Source of the DNA: an uncultured Mycoplasma sp.
GTDB lineage: Bacteria; Bacillota_I; Bacilli_A; Mycoplasmatales; Metamycoplasmataceae
Direction of reading: 5' to 3'
Length of the DNA: 7,849 nt
Assembly (NCBI GenBank): GCA_947040465.1
Contig: CAMRBO010000019.1
Location: forward strand, 1 to 7,849
The position numbers and the translations under genes were made by a program. Below are positions 1-7,380 of the stretch, piece by piece (positions within the stretch are counted from its first letter, which is position 1; the number at the start of each line of letters is the position of its first letter). Below the pieces are notes generated by a model, which saw only the letters and a list, made by a program, of their open reading frames with translations, did not search any database and had not been told where the DNA came from.

Positions 1-32
1 CACTCTTTCCCTACACGACGCTCTTCCGATCT
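1..32 (+). other. Illumina TruSeq adapter remnant (not genomic)
   Basis: These bases match the Illumina universal/read-1 adapter, missing only its first A. They include the segment CTACACGACGCTCTTCCGAT and end in ...GATCT directly before the AT-rich genomic sequence. The GC content here (about 53%) is far above the rest of the window. This is library-construction sequence left at the end of an assembled contig. It should be trimmed, and nothing biological should be read into it. Confidence 0.97.
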
Positions 33-44
33 AATTAATTACTT

Positions 45-49
45 AAGGA
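45..49 (+). promoter_or_regulatory. Ribosome binding site for the TTG-started membrane protein gene
   Basis: AAGGA lies 9 bases before the TTG at 59-61 and immediately follows an in-frame TAA (44-46) that blocks any earlier start. It therefore decides the start at 59 rather than the later TTG at 182, which has no comparable site in front of it. Confidence 0.6.
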
Positions 50-58
50 CTTTATCTT

Positions 59-517
59 TTGAAAAATAAAAAAAATATAAAAGTAGATATATCTATTTTG
101 AATAGTAGATTGAATAGTTGGATAAAACCTTTATATACATTATTTGTTGTTGCAATTCCATCATTTTTCATTTGATTATTTTTGGGAAAAGATTTTGGTA
201 AAACCCCCCCACTTTCTTTTGGTTACAATTTATTGATAGCGATCTTATTTATGATTGTTATAGCTATAATTACATCTATACTAATATATTTCAAAATATT
301 AAAAATGTCAATATTGACATTTATAATTCCTATTGTTATTTGTTTTATGGCCATATTTTTAAGTTCTTGATTAGATGGAGACAATCAATGATATAGAATA
401 TTAATTATTATACCGTTAGTTTTTATTGTAATTCCTGTAAACGTCTTAGTTGACCGTTATGATAGAAAGCAAATATTAAAATTAAAATTGAGAAATGAAA
501 TAAAAAAAGATCTTTAA
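59..517 (+). CDS. Small four-helix integral membrane protein, unrecognised
   Basis: I do not recognise this 152-residue protein. It starts at TTG (59) behind an AAGGA site; an in-frame TAA at 44-46 rules out an earlier start. The frame is open to TAA at 515-517 only if TGA at 173, 368 and 389 is read as Trp. After a basic N-terminus (MKNKKNIKV) there are four hydrophobic segments, at about residues 23-42, 57-78, 81-102 and 116-133. A short charged tail (RYDRKQILKLKL...) ends the protein. The Lys-rich N-terminus and the Arg/Lys-rich C-terminus are both probably cytoplasmic, consistent with an even number of helices. A run of seven C at 204-210 encodes part of a Thr-Pro-Pro loop between helices 1 and 2 and is unusual in such AT-rich DNA. 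The 3' end overlaps the opposing DegV-family gene by 4 bp. Any promoter or upstream partner gene is cut off by the contig end. Confidence is high that it is a gene; its function is unknown. Confidence 0.8.
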
Positions 518-1362
518 TTTATTTTGGGAGATACACCTATATAAATTGTTCCATAGCCTGTGTGAATAAAAGTGGATAATGACGTTTTCATTTCAAAAAC
601 AACATCAATTAGATTTTCTTTCATATACTCTTTTGCTAATTTCAAGAAAGTATCTTCATATCCATAAATAATATTGTGTGAGTATCCAAGTTTTGAAGGG
701 TTATCAGAACAAAATTTTTCAATTTTTGACAATACTTTTTTAATTGCTGATTTTTTAGATCTTGCAATTCCAGATACTGACAATTTATTATATACTTTTA
801 TTATTAATAAAAATTTATTTGAACCAATTATATGTGCTTTAACACCCTTCAATCTCCCAGAAGAAATTACAGATGTCAAGTCCCCAGGTATAGTATAACC
901 CATGGTTTTATCATTAATATCATTAATAAACGATATTATATCTCTAATGCTATAGTTTTCATTACTCATATGAACAGCTTTTTTTGCAACATCTAAATAA
1001 GTTTGACCTACAAAATGATTGTCAATAATGTGAATGTTATCATAATTTTTAGTAAATGCTTGTAGTGTATTTGTGGTTCCTGACATCGTACTTGGGATCG
1101 GTAAGAAGATAACATTTTCATATTCTTTTGAAACTTTTTTAATTAAATCTTGCATAAAAGATAATGTTGGAAGAGATGTTGCTGTCTTTGAACCATTTCT
1201 AATTTTATTAATTGTTTCCATCGTTACTTCTTCAAGACCTTCTTGAATGATTGCGCCATCTATTTCAACTTGCAAAGAAAGAAAGAAGATATCATTATAA
1301 TTTTCAATATCTTTTGCATACAATCCTGAAAAAGAATCTAATATTATTGCTATTTTTTTCAT
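514..1362 (-). CDS. DegV family fatty-acid-binding protein (FakB-like)
   Basis: This 282-residue protein has the typical DegV length and motifs in order: the N-terminal strand with DS (D9-S10, in IAIILDSFSGL), TSLPT (62-66), PSTMSGTTNTL (90-100), the IDN segment (113-115), SSGRLKG (167-173), an IKV..KLS segment leading to GIARSKKSA (about 188-206), and HTGYGTIYIGV (267-277). In the family, the TS, SG and HTG regions surround the carboxylate of a bound fatty acid. FakB proteins hand this to the FakA kinase to make acyl-phosphate for phospholipid synthesis. Thr62, Ser94, Arg170, Arg201 and His267 are placed as in FakB proteins. The protein is soluble and cytoplasmic, with no signal peptide. The start is fixed by the family N-terminus, yet no Shine-Dalgarno sequence precedes it; a -10-like TATTAT lies 7 bases upstream, suggesting a leaderless mRNA. 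It contains no Trp, so it is readable in either code. No FakA is visible in the window. Which DegV paralogue or lipid it binds cannot be told. Confidence 0.93.
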   Translation of the reverse strand: MKKIAIILDSFSGLYAKDIENYNDIFFLSLQVEIDGAIIQEGLEEVTMETINKIRNGSKTATSLPTLSFMQDLIKKVSKEYENVIFLPIPSTMSGTTNTLQAFTKNYDNIHIIDNHFVGQTYLDVAKKAVHMSNENYSIRDIISFINDINDKTMGYTIPGDLTSVISSGRLKGVKAHIIGSNKFLLIIKVYNKLSVSGIARSKKSAIKKVLSKIEKFCSDNPSKLGYSHNIIYGYEDTFLKLAKEYMKENLIDVVFEMKTSLSTFIHTGYGTIYIGVSPKIN

Positions 1363-1369
1363 ACACTAT

Positions 1370-1375
1370 ATAATA
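1370..1375 (-). promoter_or_regulatory. Candidate -10 element of the DegV-family gene
   Basis: On the minus strand the sequence reads TATTAT followed by seven bases (ATAGTGT) and then the ATG at 1362-1360. A start of transcription 6-8 bases after a -10 element would fall at or within a base or two of the ATG. An A-rich stretch lies upstream on this strand (1381-1410). No clear -35 element was seen, which is common in mycoplasmas. The overlapping TATAGT (1365-1370) is an alternative but would place transcription initiation inside the coding region. Confidence 0.45.
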
Positions 1376-1410
1376 CAACTTTTTTTAGCTTTTTATTTTT
1401 TTTATTTTAA

Positions 1411-1441
1411 TTGTTTTAAATTAGAAAAATTACTTTATAAT
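1411..1441 (+). promoter_or_regulatory. Candidate promoter for the ECF-S/opp operon
   Basis: A perfect TATAAT lies at 1436-1441, 25 bases before the ATG at 1467, which leaves room for a leader of about 18-20 bases containing the ribosome binding site. A weak -35-like TTGTTT at 1411-1416 is 19 bases upstream. This is the only well-placed perfect -10 hexamer ahead of the five-gene plus-strand run. A second TATAAT at 1369-1374 would give a much longer leader and overlaps the opposing DegV promoter candidate. Confidence 0.5.
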
Positions 1442-1466
1442 TATATCTAATATTAGAAAGGTAAAA

Positions 1467-2423
1467 ATGAAAAGATGAAATTCAAAAAGAATTGCATTCA
1501 TAGCAATTCTTATAGCAACATCTATAGCATTCGTTGTAATAGGCGCCCAAGCCGCAGCGATATCTTCTTTACCAAACTTCAAACTTTCTTTAGCTGGCCT
1601 TCCAGTTAAAATAACAGGATATTTATTTGGTCCAGGCATAGGTTTTGCTATTGGTTTTATAACAGATATTATGACTTTTCTATTCGTTCCTGTTTTTTAT
1701 AACCCCATATATTCTATTGCGTTAGGTATTTCAGGTATGGTTCCTGGTTTGTTTGCTTGATTCTATTTCAAAAAATTTAATTTTCGATTTACAAAAAGTA
1801 AACAAGTTAAAAAATTAAATATCAAAAAAATACAACTTAATCATAATTTAATTGTTGAATATAATAATGATTTAAATTCTATTAAAGCAAAAACAATAAT
1901 CGAAAAAATAAAAAAAATAGATGATAAAATTTTAATTCTTCGTAATGAAAATACTCAGGAAACAAAATTATTGAATTCCAACCTTATTTCTTCAATAGTA
2001 TTTACTTTAATTATTGGCTCAGTTATTACAATATTGATTGATCAATTTTTAACTAAAGAAAATTTATCTCAAGCGTTTGAAAGTTTCACTTTTTTACATA
2101 ATAAATTAACATTCCTTATTTTTGCTTGAGTTGGATTTTTAGTGATTATTTTATTCTTAATAGTATGCAGGTTTAAAATGAAGTCTGAAAATTACATCAA
2201 GATGGTTCCTATTTTAATGTTTATTGTTTTGACTGAGTTTGCTAATATTCCTTTGGTTGCATGAGCTGATCAAATCACAGTAAATATTAATTTTTGAGTT
2301 TCATTTTTGGCATCGTTCGCCACATCACCAATAAAAATTTGGTTTAATTTAATAATAATATTATTTGCAACTAAAATTGTAACACCACTAATTACGGGTA
2401 AACAAGCAAATGCTTACGTTTAG
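1467..2423 (+). CDS. ECF transporter S component-like membrane protein with long cytoplasmic insertion
   Basis: This 318-residue protein is visible only when TGA is read as Trp: it carries five in-frame TGA codons (1476, 1758, 2127, 2262, 2295) and one TGG. The start ATG follows AGAAAGG (1455-1461) by 5 bases. The N-terminal third resembles substrate-binding S components of energy-coupling-factor vitamin transporters: a first helix (about 9-31), then AGLPVKITGYLFGPGIGFAI with GFITD (about 47-72), in which the GP..G...G...D pattern is typical of the folate/riboflavin-type S fold, then a third helix (about 81-100). Residues about 102-170 form a Lys/Asn/Ile-rich hydrophilic linker, followed by further hydrophobic segments near 172-190, 212-232, 240-266 and 270-308. 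S components are usually about 170-210 residues, so the linker is an extra. S components need a shared EcfA/A'/T module, not seen here. The gene ends 26 bases before oppA and is probably co-transcribed with it. The substrate is unknown. Assignment to the S-component superfamily is probable rather than certain. Confidence 0.72.
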
Positions 2424-2428
2424 AAAAA

Positions 2429-2449
2429 AAGGAGAAAGAAGGTAAATGT
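2429..2449 (+). promoter_or_regulatory. oppA translation-initiation region with tandem Shine-Dalgarno sites
   Basis: Two purine-rich sites occur in the 26-base ecfS-oppA gap: AAGGAG (2429-2434) and AGAAGG (2437-2442). The second is 7 bases from the oppA ATG at 2450, so it is the likely functional site. An out-of-frame ATG at 2446-2448 overlaps the start region and opens a six-codon frame (MYDKNK, stop 2464-2466). The first site is 11 bases from that ATG. Confidence 0.55.
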
Positions 2450-5110
2450 ATGACAAAAACAAATAAAAAAAATTTAATTTTATGGGCAAGTGTTACAGTT
2501 GGGTTTGCAACAATTTTTGGAACAAGTGCAGCACTTTATTTTTCTGCTGGAAACCTTCAAAATCTAACAGATAAAAATGAATATTTAATTAGAAAAAATG
2601 AGGAGTTAACATTGGATGGTTATTATTTTGATACTAGTGCCACTTATGGAACGACACAAACTAAAACCCCACAATCTTTAATGACATCTAATTTAATAAG
2701 GGTTGAAACTCTTGGTGAAACAAAGTTTGTAAAAAATTCTCTTGGAAATTTAGTGGTTTCAAAATCTTCGGAGTCAAGATTAGTTTTAGAAATGGCAAAG
2801 GAAGTTATTTTGACATTTGAAAATGCAGGTCTTTCAAGTCAAGTTGTTTTTGATAATGATCTTGCAGAGTTGAAACCTTCTAATTCCAGTGAAAAACCAG
2901 AAACTATGGAATTGAAATCAAATAATATTAAATCAATTAATAGTGCTCATTTTGATGATTTATTACTTGGAAAAGCAAACTTGATAGATGGTTCATTAAA
3001 ACCAGATCCAGAAGGTGCTTATTCATTAAAATCATTAGGATTTACCACAAGGGATGATGTTTATTGAGTGGATTCTGAAGGAAATGAAACAAAGTATAAA
3101 ATTAGTCCTAGAGATTTTTATTATTCATATATGAGAACATGATTATTTGATACACCTTATAGGCGTGCTAATGGTGGTTCAAAACTTTTGGATGATTACT
3201 TTGTTAATTTAACGAGTACTGTAACAAGATTTGGTGATGAAAAAAAATACCCTAATGATTATCTTTTAGGTTTGTTTGGAATTAATGCTGAAATATTAAA
3301 GGATGAAAAAGAAACTATAAAAGAAGTTGAAATTGATGGACAAACAACAACAATGTTTAGTATAAGCGCTTTAAAAGATGACACACCTAACTTTACATCT
3401 TTGATGGATAAAGCAATTTTAAATTCTTATTTATTATCAGCTGCACCTTCAGAACATATTGATGAATTAGTCAAAAACAGCAGTGGTATAGAATATCCTG
3501 TAAGTTCAACTTCAAAAGAAAAAATAACAGGTAATGCTGAAAAATTTGGTATTTATACATATGGTCAAAATAGACAAAATAACCTCTTTGCTACAGCTTA
3601 TATACCAGTTTCTGCCGGAGATAACAGAATTATTTTCAAAAAAAATAATTTTTTTGCAAATAAAGATTTTTTAAATCAGGAAAATACTATGGAAAGAATA
3701 ATTTTTGAATTTTCAACTTCTCCAACTTTTAATGACCAACTTTTCAATAATTATTTTGAAGGAACAGTTTCGGAAATGCCTTATGTTTCTTTAACTCAAC
3801 AACAAAAAATAAAAATATTTGGAACTGAAGGAAATGATGAATTTGCTTCAGAAAAAGGATTATTGCAAGTTAAACAACTTAATAAAACAAGTTTAGTGCA
3901 AAGAACATTACTTTCTACAGATCCAAGAAAATTTTATGATGGTGAAAAAGGTGATTATTTATTTAATGAAGAATATGCTAGGGTTATATATGGATCATCC
4001 ATAGAACAATTAAAAAAAGGAGAAGCTAAAACAGCTATGTCATTCTTTAATGGTCCAGGATATGAATTAAGAACATTATTTAATGCTTCTATTAATTGAT
4101 ATACTTTTGTTAATAATTCAACAAAAGGTTTAAAGCAACTTTGGTTAAACCACGCTGCTCCCAACGCTGTATATAATTCTAAGGGAACAGCGACTCCTTT
4201 TGACTTTCAAGATAAAATTAATAATATTGGTTATTTTGATGAAAAAAATAAAAAAGTAACCATAACTGAAGCGGATATGAAAAATACTTTTCTTGACCAC
4301 TCCGCAAGTGTTGATGAACAATATAAAACTCATGAATTCAAAAATATTAAAACAATGGTAGAAACATTGTTAGATAGAGAAGGGGTTGCTTCAAACAAAC
4401 CTTTGGTATGAAAGATTGTTTACCCATATCCTGATGGTGCTTCAAATCATGTTAAAATTGCTCAACTAGAAATGTTGGTTAAAACATTGAAGTCATTAGA
4501 TAGCAAGGGTAGAATACAACCGGAAGTTTATGTTCCTGGAAATCAAGATGAAGTTTTACAAGCAATAAGTGTTAATAAAGGTATTTCTGACTTTAATGGT
4601 TGAGGATATGATTATGAGGGTATTGGAAGTTATATAGATGGTATATCTCATGGACAAGGAATATCTTTGATGGGAGCTTTTTCTCTTTACTCAGATCCCA
4701 AAAATATAAAAATTAGAGCACAAATGGAAGAATTCACAAAACTTTCAGACAAATTAAAAGATTCTTTAAACTCAACATTACCACCAACTTTGAAAGTAGA
4801 GGATTGAATTGATTTTACTAACGATGATAATAATGAACTTGAAAAATTATTTAAATCAAAAGGATATGTAATTGGAACAGAACTGGCGAAATTTTTTTTA
4901 ATGTATCAAGAAACAATTAATGATTCCGAAATTACTGATTTAATTGTTGAACTAAATATAATTGCAGGTTTTGCTATGGAGAGCGATATTTCAATTGATG
5001 ATCCTAACTCTACTTCATTATCATTGGTTTTAACTGAGTATTATTATCCAACTACCAAATCAGGAGTTTTATATCTATCAGATATAAGGACGGGCGATAA
5101 AAATGTTTAG
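2450..5110 (+). CDS. oppA: OppA-type oligopeptide ABC transporter substrate-binding protein
   Basis: This 886-residue solute-binding protein (family 5, oligopeptide type, large mycoplasma form) would capture peptides outside the cell and deliver them to OppBC. Six in-frame TGA codons (3065, 3140, 4097, 4409, 4601, 4805) are read as Trp. Residues 1-8 are polar/basic and 9-31 are strongly hydrophobic (ILWASVTVGFATIFG...). There is no lipobox cysteine, and I find no cysteine in the whole protein, so it looks like an uncleaved membrane-anchored protein rather than a lipoprotein. Family-like segments are YKISPRDFYYSYMRTWL (216-232), resembling the vTA.Dv.yS..R motif of OppA/DppA proteins, and FNGWGYDYEGIGSYIDGISHG around Trp718, resembling the GWg.DY.d...f motif of the C-terminal lobe. 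WLNHAAPNA (about 565-573) is also typical of mycoplasma OppA. No Walker A motif of the kind reported for the M. hominis OppA ecto-ATPase was seen. The stop codon lies within the start of oppB (8-bp overlap). Peptide specificity cannot be read from the sequence. Confidence 0.9.
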
Positions 5111-6188
5111 ATATATAATTAAAAGATTTTTATTGGCATTTATTACTTTGATAATTTTGGTAACAATTGTTTATCTTTTGGTAGCATCATTTTCTAAAAA
5201 TCCATTTGCTAGTGATCCTGAAAATGCTGAAGAATTAGCTCAAAAAGCAGGATTGAATGACCCTGTACTTATTAGGTTTGGAAGATATATTAGTGATATA
5301 TTTCACGGATCTTTTGGAAAAATTTATGTTCCAAAAGGAGGAGAATCCACATCTATACCAACGTTCTTTTTCTCTCCATTAAAATGAACTCTTTTAATTA
5401 CAGTTCCGGCATTATTGTTTTCTTCAGTTATTGGAATTAGTTTGGGTGTATTGGCAGGATATAAAAGAGGGACATGAATTGAGGCTGTTGTAAACATATT
5501 TGTTATAACCTTTATCGGTTTACCTTCTTTTGTTATAGCTCCTATAATGATTTTGATTGCCGTAAATTCTAATGGATTGATTTTATTCGATTTTAAATTA
5601 CCTGAAGATGTTGGGTGATTATTATCTTTAAAATCTTTAATGTTACCAATACTTACAGTTACTTTAGCTTCTCTTGCGGCATATACTATTTTAGTTAGAA
5701 ATCAACTTGTTTCAATTTTGACTTCTAACCAAGTTTTAATTGCTAAAGGAAAAGGTCTTTCTTCTTTAGATATATTTTTTAAACACATTTTAAGGAATAT
5801 ATCTATTCCCATTATTTCTTTCTTGTTACCTTCATTTGTTGTGCTTTTGGCTGGAAATGTTGTAATTGAACAGTTCTTTAATGTTCCAGGTTCTTCTTCG
5901 GTAATTATTCAAGCATTTCCCAAAGGTGAAATAAACATTATAATGTTTTCGATCATTTTTTACTCTTCTCTATCTTTAGTTATTCAAATAATATTAGATA
6001 TTTCATATCTATTTATAGACCCAAGAATTATATTTACAGAAAAAGGAAAAATAAATTATGTTAATAATTTAATAAATAAATTAAAAGTTCAACAAAATTA
6101 TAGAACCTCAATGAAAAACAAAGATTTAGATAGTGGTGATTTTTCACCAAAAATAGAAAATCTTAAAAATGAGGTGAACAATGATTAA
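5103..6188 (+). CDS. oppB: Oligopeptide ABC transporter permease OppB
   Basis: This 361-residue inner permease subunit forms the peptide channel together with OppC. Three TGA codons (5385, 5475, 5616) encode Trp. The N-terminus MFRYIIKRFLLAFITLIILVT is the classic OppB/DppB opening, in which the first helix (about 8-30) follows R/K residues. A family extracellular loop follows (about 31-94; GLNDPVLIRFGRYISDIFHGSFG). Helices lie near 95-120, 126-155, 178-200, 233-262 and 278-305. GVLAGYKRGTW (115-125) is a conserved cytoplasmic turn. The EAA-type coupling loop, which docks on the ATPase, is AKGKGLSSLDIFFKHILRN (214-232). FIDPRI (305-310) marks the usual C-terminus. It is followed by about 50 extra hydrophilic residues, rich in Asn and Lys, beyond the common family end. 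The start overlaps oppA by 8 bp. The Shine-Dalgarno AAGGA (5086-5090) is 12 bases away, rather far, so initiation may depend on ribosomes finishing oppA. Confidence 0.95.
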
Positions 6189-7380
6189 TGAAAAAAAAGA
6201 AAATTTTGATCTTAAAATACCCAAAGCAAATTTAATTAATAATGAGAAAGATTATATTAAAGAAAACTTAGATATTTCGTTAAACAAAAATCTATTTCGT
6301 TATGTAGAATTGGAAAGGTCTTCAGGAATAAGTTCTTTAAGTGGTAAACAAAAAAGAATAAGTGCTGATATTGCCGGAAGATTTTTTAAAAACTATTTTG
6401 CTTTATTGTCTCTTGTTGTGTTCTTATCAATATTATTTATATCAATAATAGCTCCAGCAATTTCGCAATTCGGTTCTAATTCACCAGTTTTATCGATATC
6501 TGATCAATTTACCACCAATTTACCACCTTCATATTCGCCAATAGTGACAGAGGTGTTGACTAAAACACAACTAGATCATATTGAATCTATTATGGGAATT
6601 ATTTCAGATAAAAAAGAACTCACCCCTAATGGAGATTGACTTGTTACATATAATAAATATGACTTAATAGATAAAACGGTTGGCTCAGTGGGGTTTAGCA
6701 CTATTTTAGGTACGACTCAAGCTGGTTTTGATATATGAACAAGAACATGAACGGCAACAAGAGATTCCTTGTTGTTGGCAATATTGGTAGCGTTTACAGA
6801 AACATTTATTGGTATCTTGATTGGTGCTTATTTAGGTTTCCATGCTGGGACATGAATTGATACCGTCTTTACTAGAATAATTGATATTATCAAAAATGTT
6901 CCAAGTATTATTTGATTCTTGCTATTGGTTTCTTTGTTTAAAAATTTGAATTTTGGGGCATTATTCTTCTCGCTGGTTTTTGTTGGTTGAACAGCACCTG
7001 TTTATCAAACAAGATTATGAATGATAACAGTTAAAGACCAAGAGTATATTTTGGCATCAAAATCAATCGGAGCTTCAACAAATAGACAAATATTTGTTCA
7101 CGCACTACCAGCGATAATAGGTAAATTAGCAACTTCGCTTGTCCAAAGAATTGTTATAGTAATATTCTTTATTTCATCTCTATCATTTTTAGGATTTATT
7201 CCATACGGTGGAACACCAAACCTTGGAACCATTCTTAATGAAGCTAGAAGTCAAGTGGAGAATAATATTTGAATTCTTTTATTGCCATCATTAATATTGT
7301 TGTTTATATCATTATCAACACAATTCATAGCAAATGGATTACATGATGCATTAGATCCAAAGATAGCAAGAGGTAAATAA
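6181..7380 (+). CDS. oppC: Oligopeptide ABC transporter permease OppC
   Basis: This 399-residue second channel subunit pairs with OppB. Eight TGA codons are read as Trp (6637, 6736, 6748, 6853, 6913, 6988, 7018, 7270). Residues 1-68 are a charged N-terminal cytoplasmic region, longer than in many bacterial OppC proteins. The first helix is about 71-95. An extracellular domain of about 100 residues ends in LGTTQAGFDIWTRTW (177-190), a variant of the OppC/DppC signature LGTD..GrDv.sR. Further helices lie near 195-220, 230-252, 255-275, 316-340 and 364-385. The EAA coupling loop is EYILASKSIGASTNRQIFVH (288-307), followed by ALP. The C-terminus ANGLHDALDPKI is the usual OppC end. The first Asp of the signature (GTD) is Thr here. 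GAGGTG (6171-6176) is 4 bases before the ATG, a good site, and the start overlaps oppB by 8 bp. The TAA stop shares its last A with the oppD ATG. Confidence 0.95.

Noticed and set aside
182..370. Short 62-residue protein starting at TTG 182
   Set aside because: It appears only when TGA is treated as stop; with TGA as Trp it is an internal part of the 59-517 gene.
500..530. Intrinsic terminator between the convergent genes
   Set aside because: The palindrome AAAGATCTTT has no loop and only two G:C pairs, so a stable hairpin is unlikely.
674..898. Plus-strand open frame of 74 codons inside the DegV-family gene
   Set aside because: It is antisense to a strongly motif-supported DegV gene, has no ribosome binding site and encodes no recognisable protein.
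1430..1639. Minus-strand open frame opposite the start of the S-component gene
   Set aside because: It mirrors the plus-strand S-component reading frame, which has a good ribosome binding site, helices and family-like motifs.
3240..3247. A8 tract (and similar A/T runs) in oppA as phase-variation switches
   Set aside because: Runs of 7-8 A or T are expected and frequent in DNA this AT-rich, and nothing marks these as special.
3955..4333. Two minus-strand open frames within oppA
   Set aside because: Both lie entirely within the well-supported oppA frame and look like shadows, with no start signals.
2450..5107. Walker A ATP-binding motif in OppA, as reported for M. hominis OppA
   Set aside because: Reading the translation, I found no GxxxxGK[ST] pattern; the nearest segment (KKGEAKTAM) does not fit.
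2450..5110. oppA as a decayed pseudogene in several pieces
   Set aside because: The apparent breaks are all TGA codons in one unbroken frame, several at plausible Trp positions, so the gene is intact under code 4.
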